DNA of 64,000 nt, taken from assembly GCA_016191555.1 (NCBI GenBank), contig JACPVX010000051.1:229378-293377 (forward strand), in the 5' to 3' direction. Position numbers and translations under genes: made by a program. The stretch comes from Bacteroidota bacterium (GTDB taxonomy: Bacteria > Bacteroidota > Bacteroidia > Cytophagales > Cyclobacteriaceae). Position 1 is the first letter of the stretch. Each line of letters begins with the position of its first letter. The notes below the pieces were generated by a model. The model saw nothing but the letters and a program-made list of their open reading frames with translations, searched no databases and was not told where the DNA came from. Below are positions 16,519-26,113 of this stretch, piece after piece.

Positions 16519-17847
16519 CTATGATTTCATGAAAAACCACTTTGCAAGCACCTTCCAGCTTACTTTGGTTCCGGTCATCAAAATACCAACACGGTAAATG
16601 CGACCGGCAATCCAGGTGGTGAATAGAAATCCTCCTATCAATAGAACCATGGAAAGAATCAATTCCCACGTAGGTACATCAAATGCAATTCTACCTACCA
16701 TTGCGACTGGTGACGTGAAAGGTATTATCGAAAGCCAAAAGCTAACAGGTCCATGTGGATCTCTTAAAATAAACATGAACAAGCCAAAATATCCGATTAA
16801 AAGCGGAAGTGTAATTGGAAATTGAAATTGTTGCGATTCTTGCATCGATTCTACAGCAGATCCAACCGCTGCGAATAATGCGCCATATAGTAGGTATCCA
16901 CCCATAAAGTAGAAAACAAATACGAAAGCGATTTTTCCAAAAGGAATTTGACTTAAGTTGCCCAGCACTTCGTTGATTTGTTGATTCTGTTGATCCATTG
17001 CTTGCTTCACATCTTCGTCACCTACTTGCTTCACCACTTCTTCCATCGCTTGTTTTTGTGGCATTTTTAAACCGAAATAACCAAGCACTCCTGATGAAAG
17101 TACTGTGATCAGGATGATCCAAATAGTAAATTGTACTAACCCAACGGAAGCGATGCCGATGATTTTACCAAGCATTAATTGAAATGGTTTTACTGATGAC
17201 ACTATTACTTCTACGATTTTCGAGGTTTTTTCGTCAATTACTCCTTGCATGATTTGTATTCCATAGACTAACACAAACATGTAAATCAAAATGCCCAATA
17301 CAAATCCAAGTCCATATAAAATCCCCGAGTTGCTGGATTTTTCTTCACCAGTATCTGAAATATTAATTTGCTTAAGGTTAATACTTACCTTCAAACTTTT
17401 CAATGTCTCCTTGTCAATTTTGTAGGCTTCTAATTTTAAGTCTCTGATGCGATCTTGAAGAATGGATTCAAGGCCGCCTACTTTTTCAATGCTTGGATTT
17501 TCCTTGGTGTAGATGACCATTCCTTCAGGTTTATTGATATCGAAAGGAGGAATGTAGAGCAGTGCAAAATCCTTCGTTTGCTTATAGGCATCTTTTGCCT
17601 TGTCAATGCTAAGAGATAGAGGTACGAAGTTGTATCGCTTCGTATTTTCAAAAACAAACTTACCACTTTCGTCAACTACTTGAACGGTATCGGCCTTGGC
17701 AGACTCTGCTTCTTTCTTCATGATATACACCAGTACACCAATAATGGCTGGAAAAATCAATGGCACTAAAATAGTAGTAATGAGAAACGATTTCTTTTGC
17801 ACACGAGTAAGAAACTCTCGCTGGATGATCAACCAAATTTTATTCAT
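16519..17847 (-). CDS. ABC-2 type transporter permease (NatB-like)
   Basis: This 442-residue permease has an N-terminal membrane helix (about residues 20-43), a large extracytoplasmic domain (about 50-175) and five or more C-terminal helices starting near residue 180. This is the usual NatB/ABC-2 arrangement. The region around residue 340 contains an FxxGxxLYGALFAAVGS segment typical of ABC-2 permeases. It follows the ATPase gene by 28 bp and ends before a strong terminator, so the two form one exporter operon. The family includes Na+ exporters; the substrate here cannot be told. Confidence 0.9.
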   Translation of the reverse strand: MNKIWLIIQREFLTRVQKKSFLITTILVPLIFPAIIGVLVYIMKKEAESAKADTVQVVDESGKFVFENTKRYNFVPLSLSIDKAKDAYKQTKDFALLYIPPFDINKPEGMVIYTKENPSIEKVGGLESILQDRIRDLKLEAYKIDKETLKSLKVSINLKQINISDTGEEKSSNSGILYGLGFVLGILIYMFVLVYGIQIMQGVIDEKTSKIVEVIVSSVKPFQLMLGKIIGIASVGLVQFTIWIILITVLSSGVLGYFGLKMPQKQAMEEVVKQVGDEDVKQAMDQQNQQINEVLGNLSQIPFGKIAFVFVFYFMGGYLLYGALFAAVGSAVESMQESQQFQFPITLPLLIGYFGLFMFILRDPHGPVSFWLSIIPFTSPVAMVGRIAFDVPTWELILSMVLLIGGFLFTTWIAGRIYRVGILMTGTKVSWKVLAKWFFMKS

Positions 17848-17875
17848 AAAATGTTATGTCTTAGATTGTAGTAGA

Positions 17876-18820
17876 TTAAACTTCTTGAAGATGTTTGCGC
17901 AAAGCGTCATCGCCATCGGCTTTTACTAAGCCAATGAATATGTCGGCCATGGTAGGCAGCTTTTCCTGAAAGCTGTATACTTCTGTAATGTCAATCAAAT
18001 CTTTAATAACTTGATTACCCTTGATACCATCAGCTGCTTTGAGCGTAGTTGAAAAAAGATCTTCTTCAATACGCGTCTGACTTTTTACTTCGTATTTTTC
18101 AGATGGCAAAGTAAAGTGATTTCCACGATGCTCAATTAAAAATGTATTGGAGCGGTACTGCTCTTTTACTTGCTTCTTGGGTCCTTCTAATATTTTTTTG
18201 GATTTGTTGATCAGTGCAATATGATCGCATAAGGATTCAACTGTCTCCATTCGGTGTGTTGAGAATATAATCGTACTACCGTTTTCTTTGAGCTCCAGTA
18301 TTTTCTCGGTAATCAATTGCGCATTGACAGGATCAAAACCTGAGAAAGGCTCATCCAAAATAATCAACTTCGGCTCGTGTAGCACTGTGCTGATGAATTG
18401 CACTTTCTGCGCCATCCCCTTGCTAAGGTCTTCCACTTTTTTGTGCCACCAATCTTTGATCTCAAATTTCTCAAGCCAAATTTTGATTCGGGCCATAGCA
18501 TCTTTTCTGCTCAAACCTTTTAGCTGCGCGAGATAAAGTAATTGCTCACCCACCTTCATTTTTTTGTAGAGCCCGCGCTCCTCTGGCAAATAGCCAATAA
18601 TTTCAATATGATTGGGCTTGAGCTTCTCTCCGAAGATGAGAATTTCACCGCTATCCGAATTGATGATTTGATTGATGATACGGATTAAGGTGGTTTTGCC
18701 AGCACCATTGGGACCGAGTAATCCGAAGATTGTCTTTTCTGGAATAGTGAGACTAACATTGTCTAAAGCTTTATGCTCGGAATAAACTTTAGTTACATTT
18801 TTTGCAATAAGTGCGTCCAC
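17876..18820 (-). CDS. ABC transporter ATP-binding protein (NatA-like)
   Basis: This 314-residue ATPase has Walker A (GPNGAGKTT, about residue 36), a Q-loop region, signature DLSKGMAQKVQ, Walker B LIILDEPFSGFDP and switch His in FSTHRME. About 90 C-terminal residues form the DUF4162-type tail seen in NatA-like exporters. The start codon is GTG at 18820. It energises the permease encoded directly downstream. Confidence 0.93.
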   Translation of the reverse strand: MDALIAKNVTKVYSEHKALDNVSLTIPEKTIFGLLGPNGAGKTTLIRIINQIINSDSGEILIFGEKLKPNHIEIIGYLPEERGLYKKMKVGEQLLYLAQLKGLSRKDAMARIKIWLEKFEIKDWWHKKVEDLSKGMAQKVQFISTVLHEPKLIILDEPFSGFDPVNAQLITEKILELKENGSTIIFSTHRMETVESLCDHIALINKSKKILEGPKKQVKEQYRSNTFLIEHRGNHFTLPSEKYEVKSQTRIEEDLFSTTLKAADGIKGNQVIKDLIDITEVYSFQEKLPTMADIFIGLVKADGDDALRKHLQEV

Positions 18821-18847
18821 AGAAATTGGGTTTTAATGTATTAGTGC

Positions 18848-18855
18848 CAAAAATA
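18848..18855 (-). promoter_or_regulatory. possible -7 element for the ABC exporter operon
   Basis: On the minus strand this reads TATTTTTG, matching TAnnTTTG, about 28 bp before the GTG start. A TTG at the standard -33 spacing is not present, so this is tentative. Confidence 0.35.
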
Positions 18856-18918
18856 GGAATGAAATTACAAAGTAATAAAACTAATTGAGGAAGGCATCAC
18901 AAAAGAAAACGCAACGGA

Positions 18919-19812
18919 TTAGTGCGCTTCTTTTTCTTTAAAAACGATTTTGCCCATGGATACATCTAAATCAAATGTAAGGGCGCCTTTGGTATTTTTG
19001 GTATAGGCAGCATTGGCGTATTTATTGTCGCCAATTTTTTTCAAGCTCTTGCTGAGGTTGATGCTGCAAAGCCAGGAGTCACTGATGTGAACCATCACTG
19101 GTGTGGTCTCATCGGGCAGTTGTATGGTGAGATTGCCCGCCCCAACACTTCCAATGATATGATTGCCCAATGTCGGTTTATTAGAAAAATCTAAAAACAT
19201 ATTGCCGAAGCCAACATCAGCCAAAACCACCTTTGATCGGGCCAAGTTAATTTGCTTCGCATTTACGGTGCCCATGTCTACTTTAATGTAGAAAGTATCC
19301 ATAGTCGTTTTGTTTTCGATACCTGAGCTATACGATATATTCACATCGGCATTGCCAGTAATGATTTTAAGTTTCTCTACTGCCAAGCCGGATAAGTCGA
19401 TGTTCGCGTTTCCGAGTCCATAATCCAAATTGAGGGCATAAGGCGTTTCTTCGGTTAAATATACTTTCCAGAATTTATCGCTCCGCTTTTCATCGCGGCC
19501 AAACATCTGATACGAAATTTTTTGGCCAACTCCTTTTTGGTCCTGCTCTTCCAGCGAAAGCTTTACCATGCAAGTGCTGCCTTTTACTTCATTGCTGAAG
19601 GCATGTGAGTATTGTTCTAAATCTTGATTGCTGTAGATGTTGAGGAAATCGCTGTTTTGGCTGGGGCGAATAAAGCAGTTGCCGGTTTTAGATTTTAGGC
19701 AAAGATCAACACGTTTGCAGTTACTCACGTTTTCCACTGAAAACTGCTTTTTTACCTGTGCCATGCCAGCCAGACTAATACTACTAAAAATAAGAATTGC
19801 TACTTTTACCAT
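18919..19812 (-). CDS. secreted protein, DUF4097-like beta-helix fold possible
   Basis: This 297-residue protein starts with a signal peptide (MVKVAILIFSSISLAGMAQ). The body has repeated short beta-strand stretches such as LKIITGNADVNISY and VVLADVGFGNMFLDF, with regularly spaced Asn and Asp, like putative adhesin (DUF4097) proteins. It ends with FDLDVSMGKIVFKEKE. I do not recognise a specific function. It lies between the ABC exporter and dnaJ, and no operon link is clear. Confidence 0.75.
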   Translation of the reverse strand: MVKVAILIFSSISLAGMAQVKKQFSVENVSNCKRVDLCLKSKTGNCFIRPSQNSDFLNIYSNQDLEQYSHAFSNEVKGSTCMVKLSLEEQDQKGVGQKISYQMFGRDEKRSDKFWKVYLTEETPYALNLDYGLGNANIDLSGLAVEKLKIITGNADVNISYSSGIENKTTMDTFYIKVDMGTVNAKQINLARSKVVLADVGFGNMFLDFSNKPTLGNHIIGSVGAGNLTIQLPDETTPVMVHISDSWLCSINLSKSLKKIGDNKYANAAYTKNTKGALTFDLDVSMGKIVFKEKEAH

Positions 19813-19876
19813 TCTTGCCTTTTAGCGGGTTAAGCTTTTTAAGTTTTGAAGGACTGTTTTTTGTCAAAATTCCTTC

Positions 19877-19911
19877 AAAAAAATAACCCGTAATAGGTCT
19901 TATACGGGTTA
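19877..19911 (-). terminator. intrinsic terminator after dnaJ
   Basis: TAACCCGTA (19884-19892) pairs perfectly with TACGGGTTA (19903-19911). On the minus strand it is followed by a run of seven T. It ends the grpE-dnaJ transcript. Confidence 0.9.
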
Positions 19912-19938
19912 CTTCTAAAATGGTTTTATGTTTTTTGG

Positions 19939-21060
19939 CTACCCGAAATATTCTTTCATTCGTTCGAAGAAGCCCTTTTCATTAGCATCAGGATGGGGCT
20001 GAAAATTAGCCGAGTTCCGGAAGCTTTCCAGCTTAGCTTTTTCTTCGGTAGATAGCTTTTTGGGCGTCCACACGTTGATGTAAATGAGCTGATCCCCAGT
20101 GCCATAGCCATTGATATCCTTTAAACCCTTTCCGCGCAAGCGTAAGATTTTTCCGCTTTGTGTGCCCGGGTCTATCTTAATTCGCACTTTTCCACCAATA
20201 GACGGAACTTCCACGGAAGTGCCCAAAGCGGCATCCACAAAACTGATGTGTAAATCGTACACAAGATTGCTGCCATCGCGCTTTAGTTCTTTGTCCTCGG
20301 TTTCTTCCACTAAAATGAGCAAATCGCCAGGTACACCTCCTCCAGGTGCCTCATTGCCCTTGCCCGACATGGACAGCTGCATGCCTTCGCTTACCCCGGC
20401 GGGTATTTTTACTGTGATTAAATCCTCCTTCGATACAAGACCGGAACTATCTACCCCTGCAGGCTTTTTATCGATCATTTGGCCTGCGCCATTACAAGTA
20501 GGGCAGGTGCTGGCCGATACCATTTGGCCAAGCATGGTGTTGACCACTTTTCGAACTTGTCCACTTCCTTGACAGGTATTGCAGGTTTTGAATGTAACAC
20601 CTTCGGCCCGGATCAACCGATTTACCTTGATCTTCTTCTCAACGCCATTGGCGATTTCTTCCAAAGTTAATTTGAGCTTGATGCGTAAGTTTGAACCTTT
20701 GCGCTGGCGCGAACGACTTCCGCCACCACCAAAGAAACTATCAAAAGGGCTGCCGCCACCACCACCAAAAATATCTCCAAATTGACTAAAGATATCGTCC
20801 ATGTTCATTTCGTGTGAACTGTAACCTCCACCACCGCCAGGTTTATTATGCCCGAAACGATCGTATTGAGCGCGTTTGGTTTCATCGCTCAAAACCTCGT
20901 AAGCTTCAGCTGCCTCTTTGAATTTTTCTTCAGCTTCTTTATTGCCCGGATTTTTATCGGGGTGAAATTGAATTGCCGTTTTGCGGTATGCTTTTTTGAT
21001 CTCTTCGGCAGTAGCGCTTTTGCTAACACCTAGTATCTCGTAAAAATCTCGTTTTGCCAT
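19939..21060 (-). CDS. dnaJ: molecular chaperone DnaJ with reduced zinc domain
   Basis: This 373-residue co-chaperone stimulates DnaK ATPase. The J domain (residues 1-70) has the HPDKNPGN loop, followed by a Gly/Phe-rich linker (about 75-120). Only two CxxCxGxG motifs remain (CNTCQGSG about residue 158 and CPTCNGAG about 185), where canonical DnaJ has four. The place of the outer pair is taken by VNRLIRAEG and a [11 protein letters not shown] segment. The C-terminal substrate-binding region is complete ([16 protein letters not shown]). It lies 35 bp downstream of grpE in the same direction. Confidence 0.96.
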   Translation of the reverse strand: MAKRDFYEILGVSKSATAEEIKKAYRKTAIQFHPDKNPGNKEAEEKFKEAAEAYEVLSDETKRAQYDRFGHNKPGGGGGYSSHEMNMDDIFSQFGDIFGGGGGSPFDSFFGGGGSRSRQRKGSNLRIKLKLTLEEIANGVEKKIKVNRLIRAEGVTFKTCNTCQGSGQVRKVVNTMLGQMVSASTCPTCNGAGQMIDKKPAGVDSSGLVSKEDLITVKIPAGVSEGMQLSMSGKGNEAPGGGVPGDLLILVEETEDKELKRDGSNLVYDLHISFVDAALGTSVEVPSIGGKVRIKIDPGTQSGKILRLRGKGLKDINGYGTGDQLIYINVWTPKKLSTEEKAKLESFRNSANFQPHPDANEKGFFERMKEYFG

Positions 21061-21095
21061 TGTGTTTGAGAATTAACAGTAGTTGGAAATTTGGA

Positions 21096-21659
21096 TTAAC
21101 TGCCTACTACAACTTTCGCGAAGCGAATCACTTTGTCGTTGAGTAGATATCCTTTTTCGACTACGTCCATAATTTTTCCTTTCAGCTTCTCTTCCGGAGC
21201 CGGAATTTGGGTGATCGCCTCATGGAGATCGGGGTTGAAGCTGGTGTCTTTACCGAGATCCATCGGCTTAACATTATTTTGCTCCAGAATCTTTTTAAAC
21301 TTATTCTGAATCAAAAAGAAGCCCTCTGACTCCTTATCATTTTTGTCTTTAAACGATTTTTCGGCACGCTCGAAGTCATCGGTAATCGGTAATAATGTTT
21401 TGATCAACTGCTCATTGGCCGATTGGATCATATCCAACTTTTCTTTGGCCGACCGTCTGCGAAAATTGTCAAATTCGGCATACAGCCGGATATACTTGTC
21501 TTTGGCTTCTGCCAATTCGTCTTGCAGTTTTTTCAAAGGATCGGGTTTATCTTCTGTTTTTTCTGGCTGTGCAGGCTCGGGGCTCTGCATAGGAGGAACC
21601 TCTGCCGTGGTTTCGGTGCTATTTTCTAATTCTGACTCCGGATGTATGTTGTTTTCCAT
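21096..21659 (-). CDS. grpE: nucleotide exchange factor GrpE
   Basis: This 187-residue protein would exchange nucleotides on DnaK. An acidic, Pro/Glu-rich N-terminus (about 1-40) precedes a long coiled coil (LKKLQDELAEAKDKYIRLYAEFDN) and the family motif YAEFDNFRRR near residue 65. The C-terminal beta domain ends LLNDKVIRFAKVVV. It is paired with dnaJ downstream; dnaK is not in the window. Confidence 0.95.
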   Translation of the reverse strand: MENNIHPESELENSTETTAEVPPMQSPEPAQPEKTEDKPDPLKKLQDELAEAKDKYIRLYAEFDNFRRRSAKEKLDMIQSANEQLIKTLLPITDDFERAEKSFKDKNDKESEGFFLIQNKFKKILEQNNVKPMDLGKDTSFNPDLHEAITQIPAPEEKLKGKIMDVVEKGYLLNDKVIRFAKVVVGS

Positions 21660-21708
21660 GTTACTTCAATCTGATTAGCTTGCCAAAGGACAACAATTTT
21701 GCCAAAGG

Positions 21709-21720
21709 GCATAATTATGC
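21709..21720. promoter_or_regulatory. 12-bp perfect palindrome upstream of grpE
   Basis: GCATAATTATGC is perfectly self-complementary and sits about 50 bp before the grpE start. Two direct copies of TTGCCAAAGG lie at about 21680 and 21699 beside it. It may be an operator or chance; it is not the known CIRCE element. Confidence 0.35.
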
Positions 21721-21737
21721 CAAGATGTCGGCACTTT

Positions 21738-22727
21738 TTAGTGCAGATTTTTCCAAATCAGATCTTTCAGTTCGGTAATGCCCTGATTGGTGAGCGATGA
21801 AATAAAGACAGATGGGATGCCGGTGGGCAATTCTTTCTTCAAAGCATCTTTTAATTCCTGATCGAGTAAGTCTGATTTAGTAATGGCCAGCAGACGTTTT
21901 TTGTCCAGTAGTTCCGGATTGTACTTCTTCAATTCATTGAGCAGAATTTCAAATTCTATCCGAATGTCTTTGGCATCGGCCGGCACCATAAAAAGCAACA
22001 ATGAGTTGCGTTCTATATGCTTGAGAAAACGAATTCCCAGACCTTTTCCTTCGGCAGCGCCTTCAATGATTCCGGGAATATCTGCCATTACGAAAGATTG
22101 GCTATCGCGATAAGCAACTACCCCCAAGTTGGGTGTAAGAGTGGTGAAGGCATAATCGGCAATTTTAGGTTTAGCTGCCGATACGACTGAGAGTAGAGTT
22201 GATTTACCGGCATTGGGGAAACCCACTAAACCGACATCTGCCAGCAGGCGAAGTTCTAAAATAAACCACTCATCAATGCCGGGCTCTCCGGGTTGTGCAT
22301 GTTGTGGTGCTTGATTGGTAGGCGTAGCGAAATGAGAATTGCCTTTGCCACCGCGGCCACCTTGGGCAAGGATGATTTCTTGTCCATCTTCAGTGATTTC
22401 ACACACAATTTCACCAGTTTCTGCATGCTTCGCTACGGTGCCGAGAGGAACATCGAGAATGATGTCTTTGCCGAAAGCGCCTGTCATGTTTTGCCCCATG
22501 CCGCCTTGACCATTTTCAGCAAATATGTGCTTGCGAAATTTAAGGTGGAGCAGTGTCCATTGCTGTGAATTGCCACGCAAAATGATGTGGCCACCGCGTC
22601 CGCCATCGCCACCATCCGGCCCACCCTTTTCGATAAATTTCTCCCGATGAAAATGCAGACAACCTGCGCCTCCATTGCCGGAACGCGCATTAAATTTTAC
22701 GTAGTCAATGAAATTTGGATTGGACAC
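21738..22727 (-). CDS. obg: GTPase Obg (ribosome assembly)
   Basis: This 329-residue GTPase is involved in 50S maturation. The Gly-rich Obg fold occupies residues 1-157 ([24 protein letters not shown]). The G domain has G1 [11 protein letters not shown]2 TTLTPNLG, G3 DIPGIIEGA and G4 TKSD. It lacks the extra C-terminal domain of some Obg proteins, as is usual in this phylum. The start codon is GTG. It lies 60 bp downstream of adk. Confidence 0.97.
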   Translation of the reverse strand: MSNPNFIDYVKFNARSGNGGAGCLHFHREKFIEKGGPDGGDGGRGGHIILRGNSQQWTLLHLKFRKHIFAENGQGGMGQNMTGAFGKDIILDVPLGTVAKHAETGEIVCEITEDGQEIILAQGGRGGKGNSHFATPTNQAPQHAQPGEPGIDEWFILELRLLADVGLVGFPNAGKSTLLSVVSAAKPKIADYAFTTLTPNLGVVAYRDSQSFVMADIPGIIEGAAEGKGLGIRFLKHIERNSLLLFMVPADAKDIRIEFEILLNELKKYNPELLDKKRLLAITKSDLLDQELKDALKKELPTGIPSVFISSLTNQGITELKDLIWKNLH

Positions 22728-22787
22728 GTTAGTGGGTTCAATTGAGAGAAAACGAGTAAGATCAAATTAGCGATCTTGTATTCTGAG

Positions 22788-23354
22788 TTACTTATCTAAA
22801 ACCTGACAGATGTTTTCAAAAATTGTATTTACTTCGCCAATGCCATGAACGGTCACCAATCTTTTTTGGCTTTCGTAGAATGGTAACACGTGAATGGTTT
22901 TTGTGAAATATTCGGTAATGCGTTTGTTTAATTTTTCTTCTTCATCGTCTGCCCGGTTTTCGGTGGTTCTCCGTTTAGCAATGCGAACCCGCACCTCTTC
23001 TTCAGAAACATCCAATGCGATGACGAAATGAATGGCAGAATTATTCGCTTTCATGAACTGATCGAGTGCTTCCGCTTGAGGAACGGTGCGCGGAAATCCA
23101 TCGAACAAAAATCCTTTCGCATTCGGATTTTTATCTAACTCTTCTTTGAGCATCGCGATGGTGATTTCATCGGGCACCAATGCACCGCTGTTCATAATTT
23201 CTTTTACTCGTTTGCCCAGCGGAGTATCGTTCTTGGTATGCCAACGAAATAGATCGCCTGTGGAAATATGAACGAAGCCGTATTTCTGAATAAGCTTTTC
23301 GCTTTGTGTTCCTTTGCCTGCACCCGGAGGGCCGAAGAGTACTAGATTTTTCAT
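22788..23354 (-). CDS. adk: adenylate kinase
   Basis: This 188-residue enzyme converts AMP and ATP to 2 ADP. The P-loop is GPPGAGKGTQ (residues 8-17), followed by the AMP-binding STGDLFR, the FDGFPRT motif about residue 84, and a short LID (RRTTENRADDEEE). It is the short form without a zinc LID. It sits between hpt and obg on the minus strand. Confidence 0.97.
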   Translation of the reverse strand: MKNLVLFGPPGAGKGTQSEKLIQKYGFVHISTGDLFRWHTKNDTPLGKRVKEIMNSGALVPDEITIAMLKEELDKNPNAKGFLFDGFPRTVPQAEALDQFMKANNSAIHFVIALDVSEEEVRVRIAKRRTTENRADDEEEKLNKRITEYFTKTIHVLPFYESQKRLVTVHGIGEVNTIFENICQVLDK

Positions 23355-23460
23355 CTGTTGATAATTTTAAAGCCACCTATAATCGACTTAGGATTGAGTC
23401 GCGTTACGAGTGACGATTTTACTTTATTTAGGTTTAAAGGGTAAGCAAGATACTAGATAA

Positions 23461-23988
23461 TTAGTCTATTTTCTTGAATAAATCCCGATAATTTCTGCCC
23501 AGCCCGTCATAATCCATACCATAGCCCAACACAAATTCATCTTCCAAATCAAACCCAACGTACTTCACATCTACATTTTTTTCGCGAGCAATTGACTTGC
23601 GCAACAAACTAATAGCTTCTACCGATTTAGCTCCGCGATCTTTCAAATCGCTCATGATTTTTTCGAGTGTGAGTCCGGTATCAACAATATCTTCTACGAT
23701 TAGCACATCTTGATTAAAAAGACTATCCTCATGCCCAATCAATGTTTTTAATTGGCCGGTACTGGCGGTGCCGGAGTATGACGAGATTTTGACAAAAGAA
23801 ACTTTGCATGGCATATTCAAATGCTTCATTAGATCAGAAGCAAACATGAATGAGCCATTCAAGATGGGTAGCAAGATGGGGCTTTTGTCATGATAGTCAG
23901 CATTGATTTGCGTGGCTAACGCAACTACTTTTTGTTGAATCTGCTCGGCATCAATGAATTTTTCAAAATGGAGGTCCTTTATCTTCAT
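23461..23988 (-). CDS. hpt: hypoxanthine phosphoribosyltransferase
   Basis: This 175-residue purine salvage enzyme makes IMP or GMP from hypoxanthine or guanine and PRPP. The PRPP loop VLIVEDIVDTGLTL lies about residue 95, and a conserved FVLGYGMDYDGLGRN segment near the end forms the base and Mg site. The ATG at 23988 is used; a TTG two codons earlier is less likely. A TATCTTTG promoter element lies 21-28 bp upstream. Confidence 0.95.
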   Translation of the reverse strand: MKIKDLHFEKFIDAEQIQQKVVALATQINADYHDKSPILLPILNGSFMFASDLMKHLNMPCKVSFVKISSYSGTASTGQLKTLIGHEDSLFNQDVLIVEDIVDTGLTLEKIMSDLKDRGAKSVEAISLLRKSIAREKNVDVKYVGFDLEDEFVLGYGMDYDGLGRNYRDLFKKID

Positions 23989-24008
23989 TCCCAATTTTTA
24001 AAGAGCGG

Positions 24009-24016
24009 CAAAGATA
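24009..24016 (-). promoter_or_regulatory. -7 element TATCTTTG for hpt
   Basis: Reading the minus strand gives TATCTTTG, a full match to TAnnTTTG and identical to the two ribosomal promoters in this window. The spacing to the hpt ATG implies a very short leader. A clear -33 TTG was not found at the expected distance. Confidence 0.55.
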
Positions 24017-24156
24017 CTATTCTTCTGCAAATCGGGTAGTGAAAATTGAAAGGTTAGCTGAAAGCAAAAAAAGCTGCATCCGATTGAAACGAACCAATCA
24101 CTTTTTTCTACCATTAGAATGGCCAATGATTTAATGAATCGTCTAACCAGTGACAG

Positions 24157-25512
24157 TTAGTAAGTATCATCTAAGGCAAATGTGTTTTTTCGATTCTGCC
24201 ATTTTCCTCTCATGAAATCCGGAAATTCAATGCTGGCACCATTTTGTTTGATGGAAGTTTCTGATAATGGTGTGATAGCACTCCAGGTTACGGCATCATA
24301 AACATCTTGGGGTGGTGCGATTTTTCGTTTAGCCGATTCGATAAATGCATTTAAGACAAACCAATCCATACCACCGTGGCCTGCACCGGCTGCATCGTTG
24401 CCATATTTTTTCCAAAGAGGATGATCATATTTTTCCAACCATTCTTTGGCGTCATCCCAACGGTGAGCTTGTTTGCTTTGGCCTTCCAGATAGATGGATT
24501 TGTTGAGATCCATCCAAATTCCTTTAGTGCCTTGCACACGAAAGCCAATCGAGTAGGGGCGCGGCAAATTCGTATCGTGTTGTAATAAAATTGTCTCCTG
24601 ATTGCTGGTTTCGATTAGCGTAGAAACTACATCGCCCAGCTTGAATTTTACTTTTGCATTCGGATGATTTTCGCCACCTGTCTTTACAATGTGTTCGTGC
24701 AGACCACGCACTTTTGTGGAATACGAAACTAATTTAGTAAACCGATTGCCTCGATTGATATTTGCCATCATCGCGATAGGGCCGATGCCGTGCGTAGGGT
24801 ACAAGTCACCATTGCGATCAACGGAATGTTGGGTACGCCATTGTGCTTCAGAAAATCCTTTTTCTCCAAACTCAACACCTCCACCGTAGGGAGAAACGCC
24901 ATCATTGAATTTTACTTCGCGTAGATCATGCTGGTAGCCGCCTTGCAAGTGAATCAATTCGCCAAACATATTTTGCCGCACCATGTTCATCACCGCCATC
25001 ACATCGCGTCTATAGCAAACATTTTCCAGCATCATCAGTGGCATGCCTGTTTTTTCAGAAGTGTTTACCAACTGCCAGCACTCCTCTACCGTCATGCCTG
25101 TGATCACTTCGCAGCCCACATATTTTTTAGCGTTCATTGCATCTAAACACATCACGGTGTGCCATTCCCAAGGAGTGGCGATGATGACAGCATCAATATC
25201 TTTTCGATCTAATAATTTTTTGTAGCCATTAGGACCATCTAAAATTACCTGAGGTTTTGGCTTACCGGCAGTTGCTACTAAACCTAAGCTCATGTCAATC
25301 ATGCGTTGTTGCACATCGCAGATAGCTACAACGTCTACATCTTTTCGCGAAAGTGCCAACTCTAAATGATTTTGCCCGCGGAGACCTACGCCAATAAATC
25401 CAAGTCGTAATTTTTCATCGGCTGAAGAGGAGAATCCGAGCGATGGGAGCAGGCTGGCACCGAGTGTAGCTGCGGCTGTCGTCTTTAGAAATGTTCTACG
25501 CGAAGAATTCAT
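24157..25512 (-). CDS. Gfo/Idh/MocA family protein, GH109-like, Tat-exported
   Basis: This 451-residue protein has a twin-arginine leader (NSSRRTFLKTTAAA). It is followed by a Rossmann NAD fold (LGFIGVGLRGQNHLE, about residues 36-50) and the Gfo/Idh catalytic domain. The segments CYRRDVMAVMNMVRQ, GGYQHDLRE, PTHGIGP and GHGGMDWFV match the GH109 subset, which cleave alpha-N-acetylgalactosaminides using NAD+ as a cofactor. The motifs support the family; the true substrate is not shown. It stands alone on the minus strand. Confidence 0.88.
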   Translation of the reverse strand: MNSSRRTFLKTTAAATLGASLLPSLGFSSSADEKLRLGFIGVGLRGQNHLELALSRKDVDVVAICDVQQRMIDMSLGLVATAGKPKPQVILDGPNGYKKLLDRKDIDAVIIATPWEWHTVMCLDAMNAKKYVGCEVITGMTVEECWQLVNTSEKTGMPLMMLENVCYRRDVMAVMNMVRQNMFGELIHLQGGYQHDLREVKFNDGVSPYGGGVEFGEKGFSEAQWRTQHSVDRNGDLYPTHGIGPIAMMANINRGNRFTKLVSYSTKVRGLHEHIVKTGGENHPNAKVKFKLGDVVSTLIETSNQETILLQHDTNLPRPYSIGFRVQGTKGIWMDLNKSIYLEGQSKQAHRWDDAKEWLEKYDHPLWKKYGNDAAGAGHGGMDWFVLNAFIESAKRKIAPPQDVYDAVTWSAITPLSETSIKQNGASIEFPDFMRGKWQNRKNTFALDDTY

Positions 25513-25581
25513 AGGTTACAAATTAGGTCATTTCAAACTTACTTATTTTCCGGTGATCCGTTCAATTCTTTATATTTGAAT

Positions 25582-26112
25582 ATGAATATTTTTGTTGAAC
25601 GGCCTCCCCGCACCATTATGGAAGAGTATCAGATGCTTCCGGAAGGTACTCTTGCGGAACTAATCAATGGTAAAATTTATATGAGTCCGTCACCAATTAA
25701 GCGCCATCAAAAAGTTATTGGTAAGTTATTTTCGCAACTTTATCAGCACTTTGAAAATCAAAATTTGGGCGAAGTTTACATGGCGCCATTTGATGTGTAT
25801 TTGGACGAACATGCCAATGCCGTACAGCCGGATATTATTTTTGTCAAACAGGAAAACTTATCAATCGTAAAAGATCACATTCATGGTGTACCTGATTTGG
25901 TGGTCGAAGTTTTATCAGGCAGCAACCGAGGCCATGATTTGAAAACAAAAAAAGATTTGTACGAAAAGTTTCAGCTCAAGGAATATTGGGTGATCGATCC
26001 TGATTCCAACGAGGCAATCATTTTTGTATATGAAAATGGTGCCTACACCCAACTTCCAACTACCCAAGGTTCAGTTAGCTCGCCCATGCTGAAGTACACC
26101 TTCACTTTCTGA
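25582..26112 (+). CDS. Uma2 family nuclease-like protein
   Basis: This 176-residue protein belongs to the Uma2 (DUF820) PD-(D/E)xK group. It has PEGTLAELINGKIYM near the N-terminus, then VQPDIIFV, PDLVVEVLS and KKDLYEKFQLKEYWVIDP. Function in this family is poorly known; copies are numerous in some bacteria. The ATG at 25582 is preferred to a TTG at 25576, which lies in a TATATTTG string. The gene ends one base before the convergent M42 peptidase gene. Confidence 0.9.
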   Translation: MNIFVERPPRTIMEEYQMLPEGTLAELINGKIYMSPSPIKRHQKVIGKLFSQLYQHFENQNLGEVYMAPFDVYLDEHANAVQPDIIFVKQENLSIVKDHIHGVPDLVVEVLSGSNRGHDLKTKKDLYEKFQLKEYWVIDPDSNEAIIFVYENGAYTQLPTTQGSVSSPMLKYTFTF

Positions 26113-26113
26113 T

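Noticed and set aside
20111..20785. Plus-strand frames opposite dnaJ
   Set aside because: They are shadows of the highly biased Gly/Phe and zinc regions of DnaJ.
25571..25578. TATATTTG as promoter of the Uma2 gene
   Set aside because: It overlaps the start region so the transcript would start inside the gene, and there is no -33 element.
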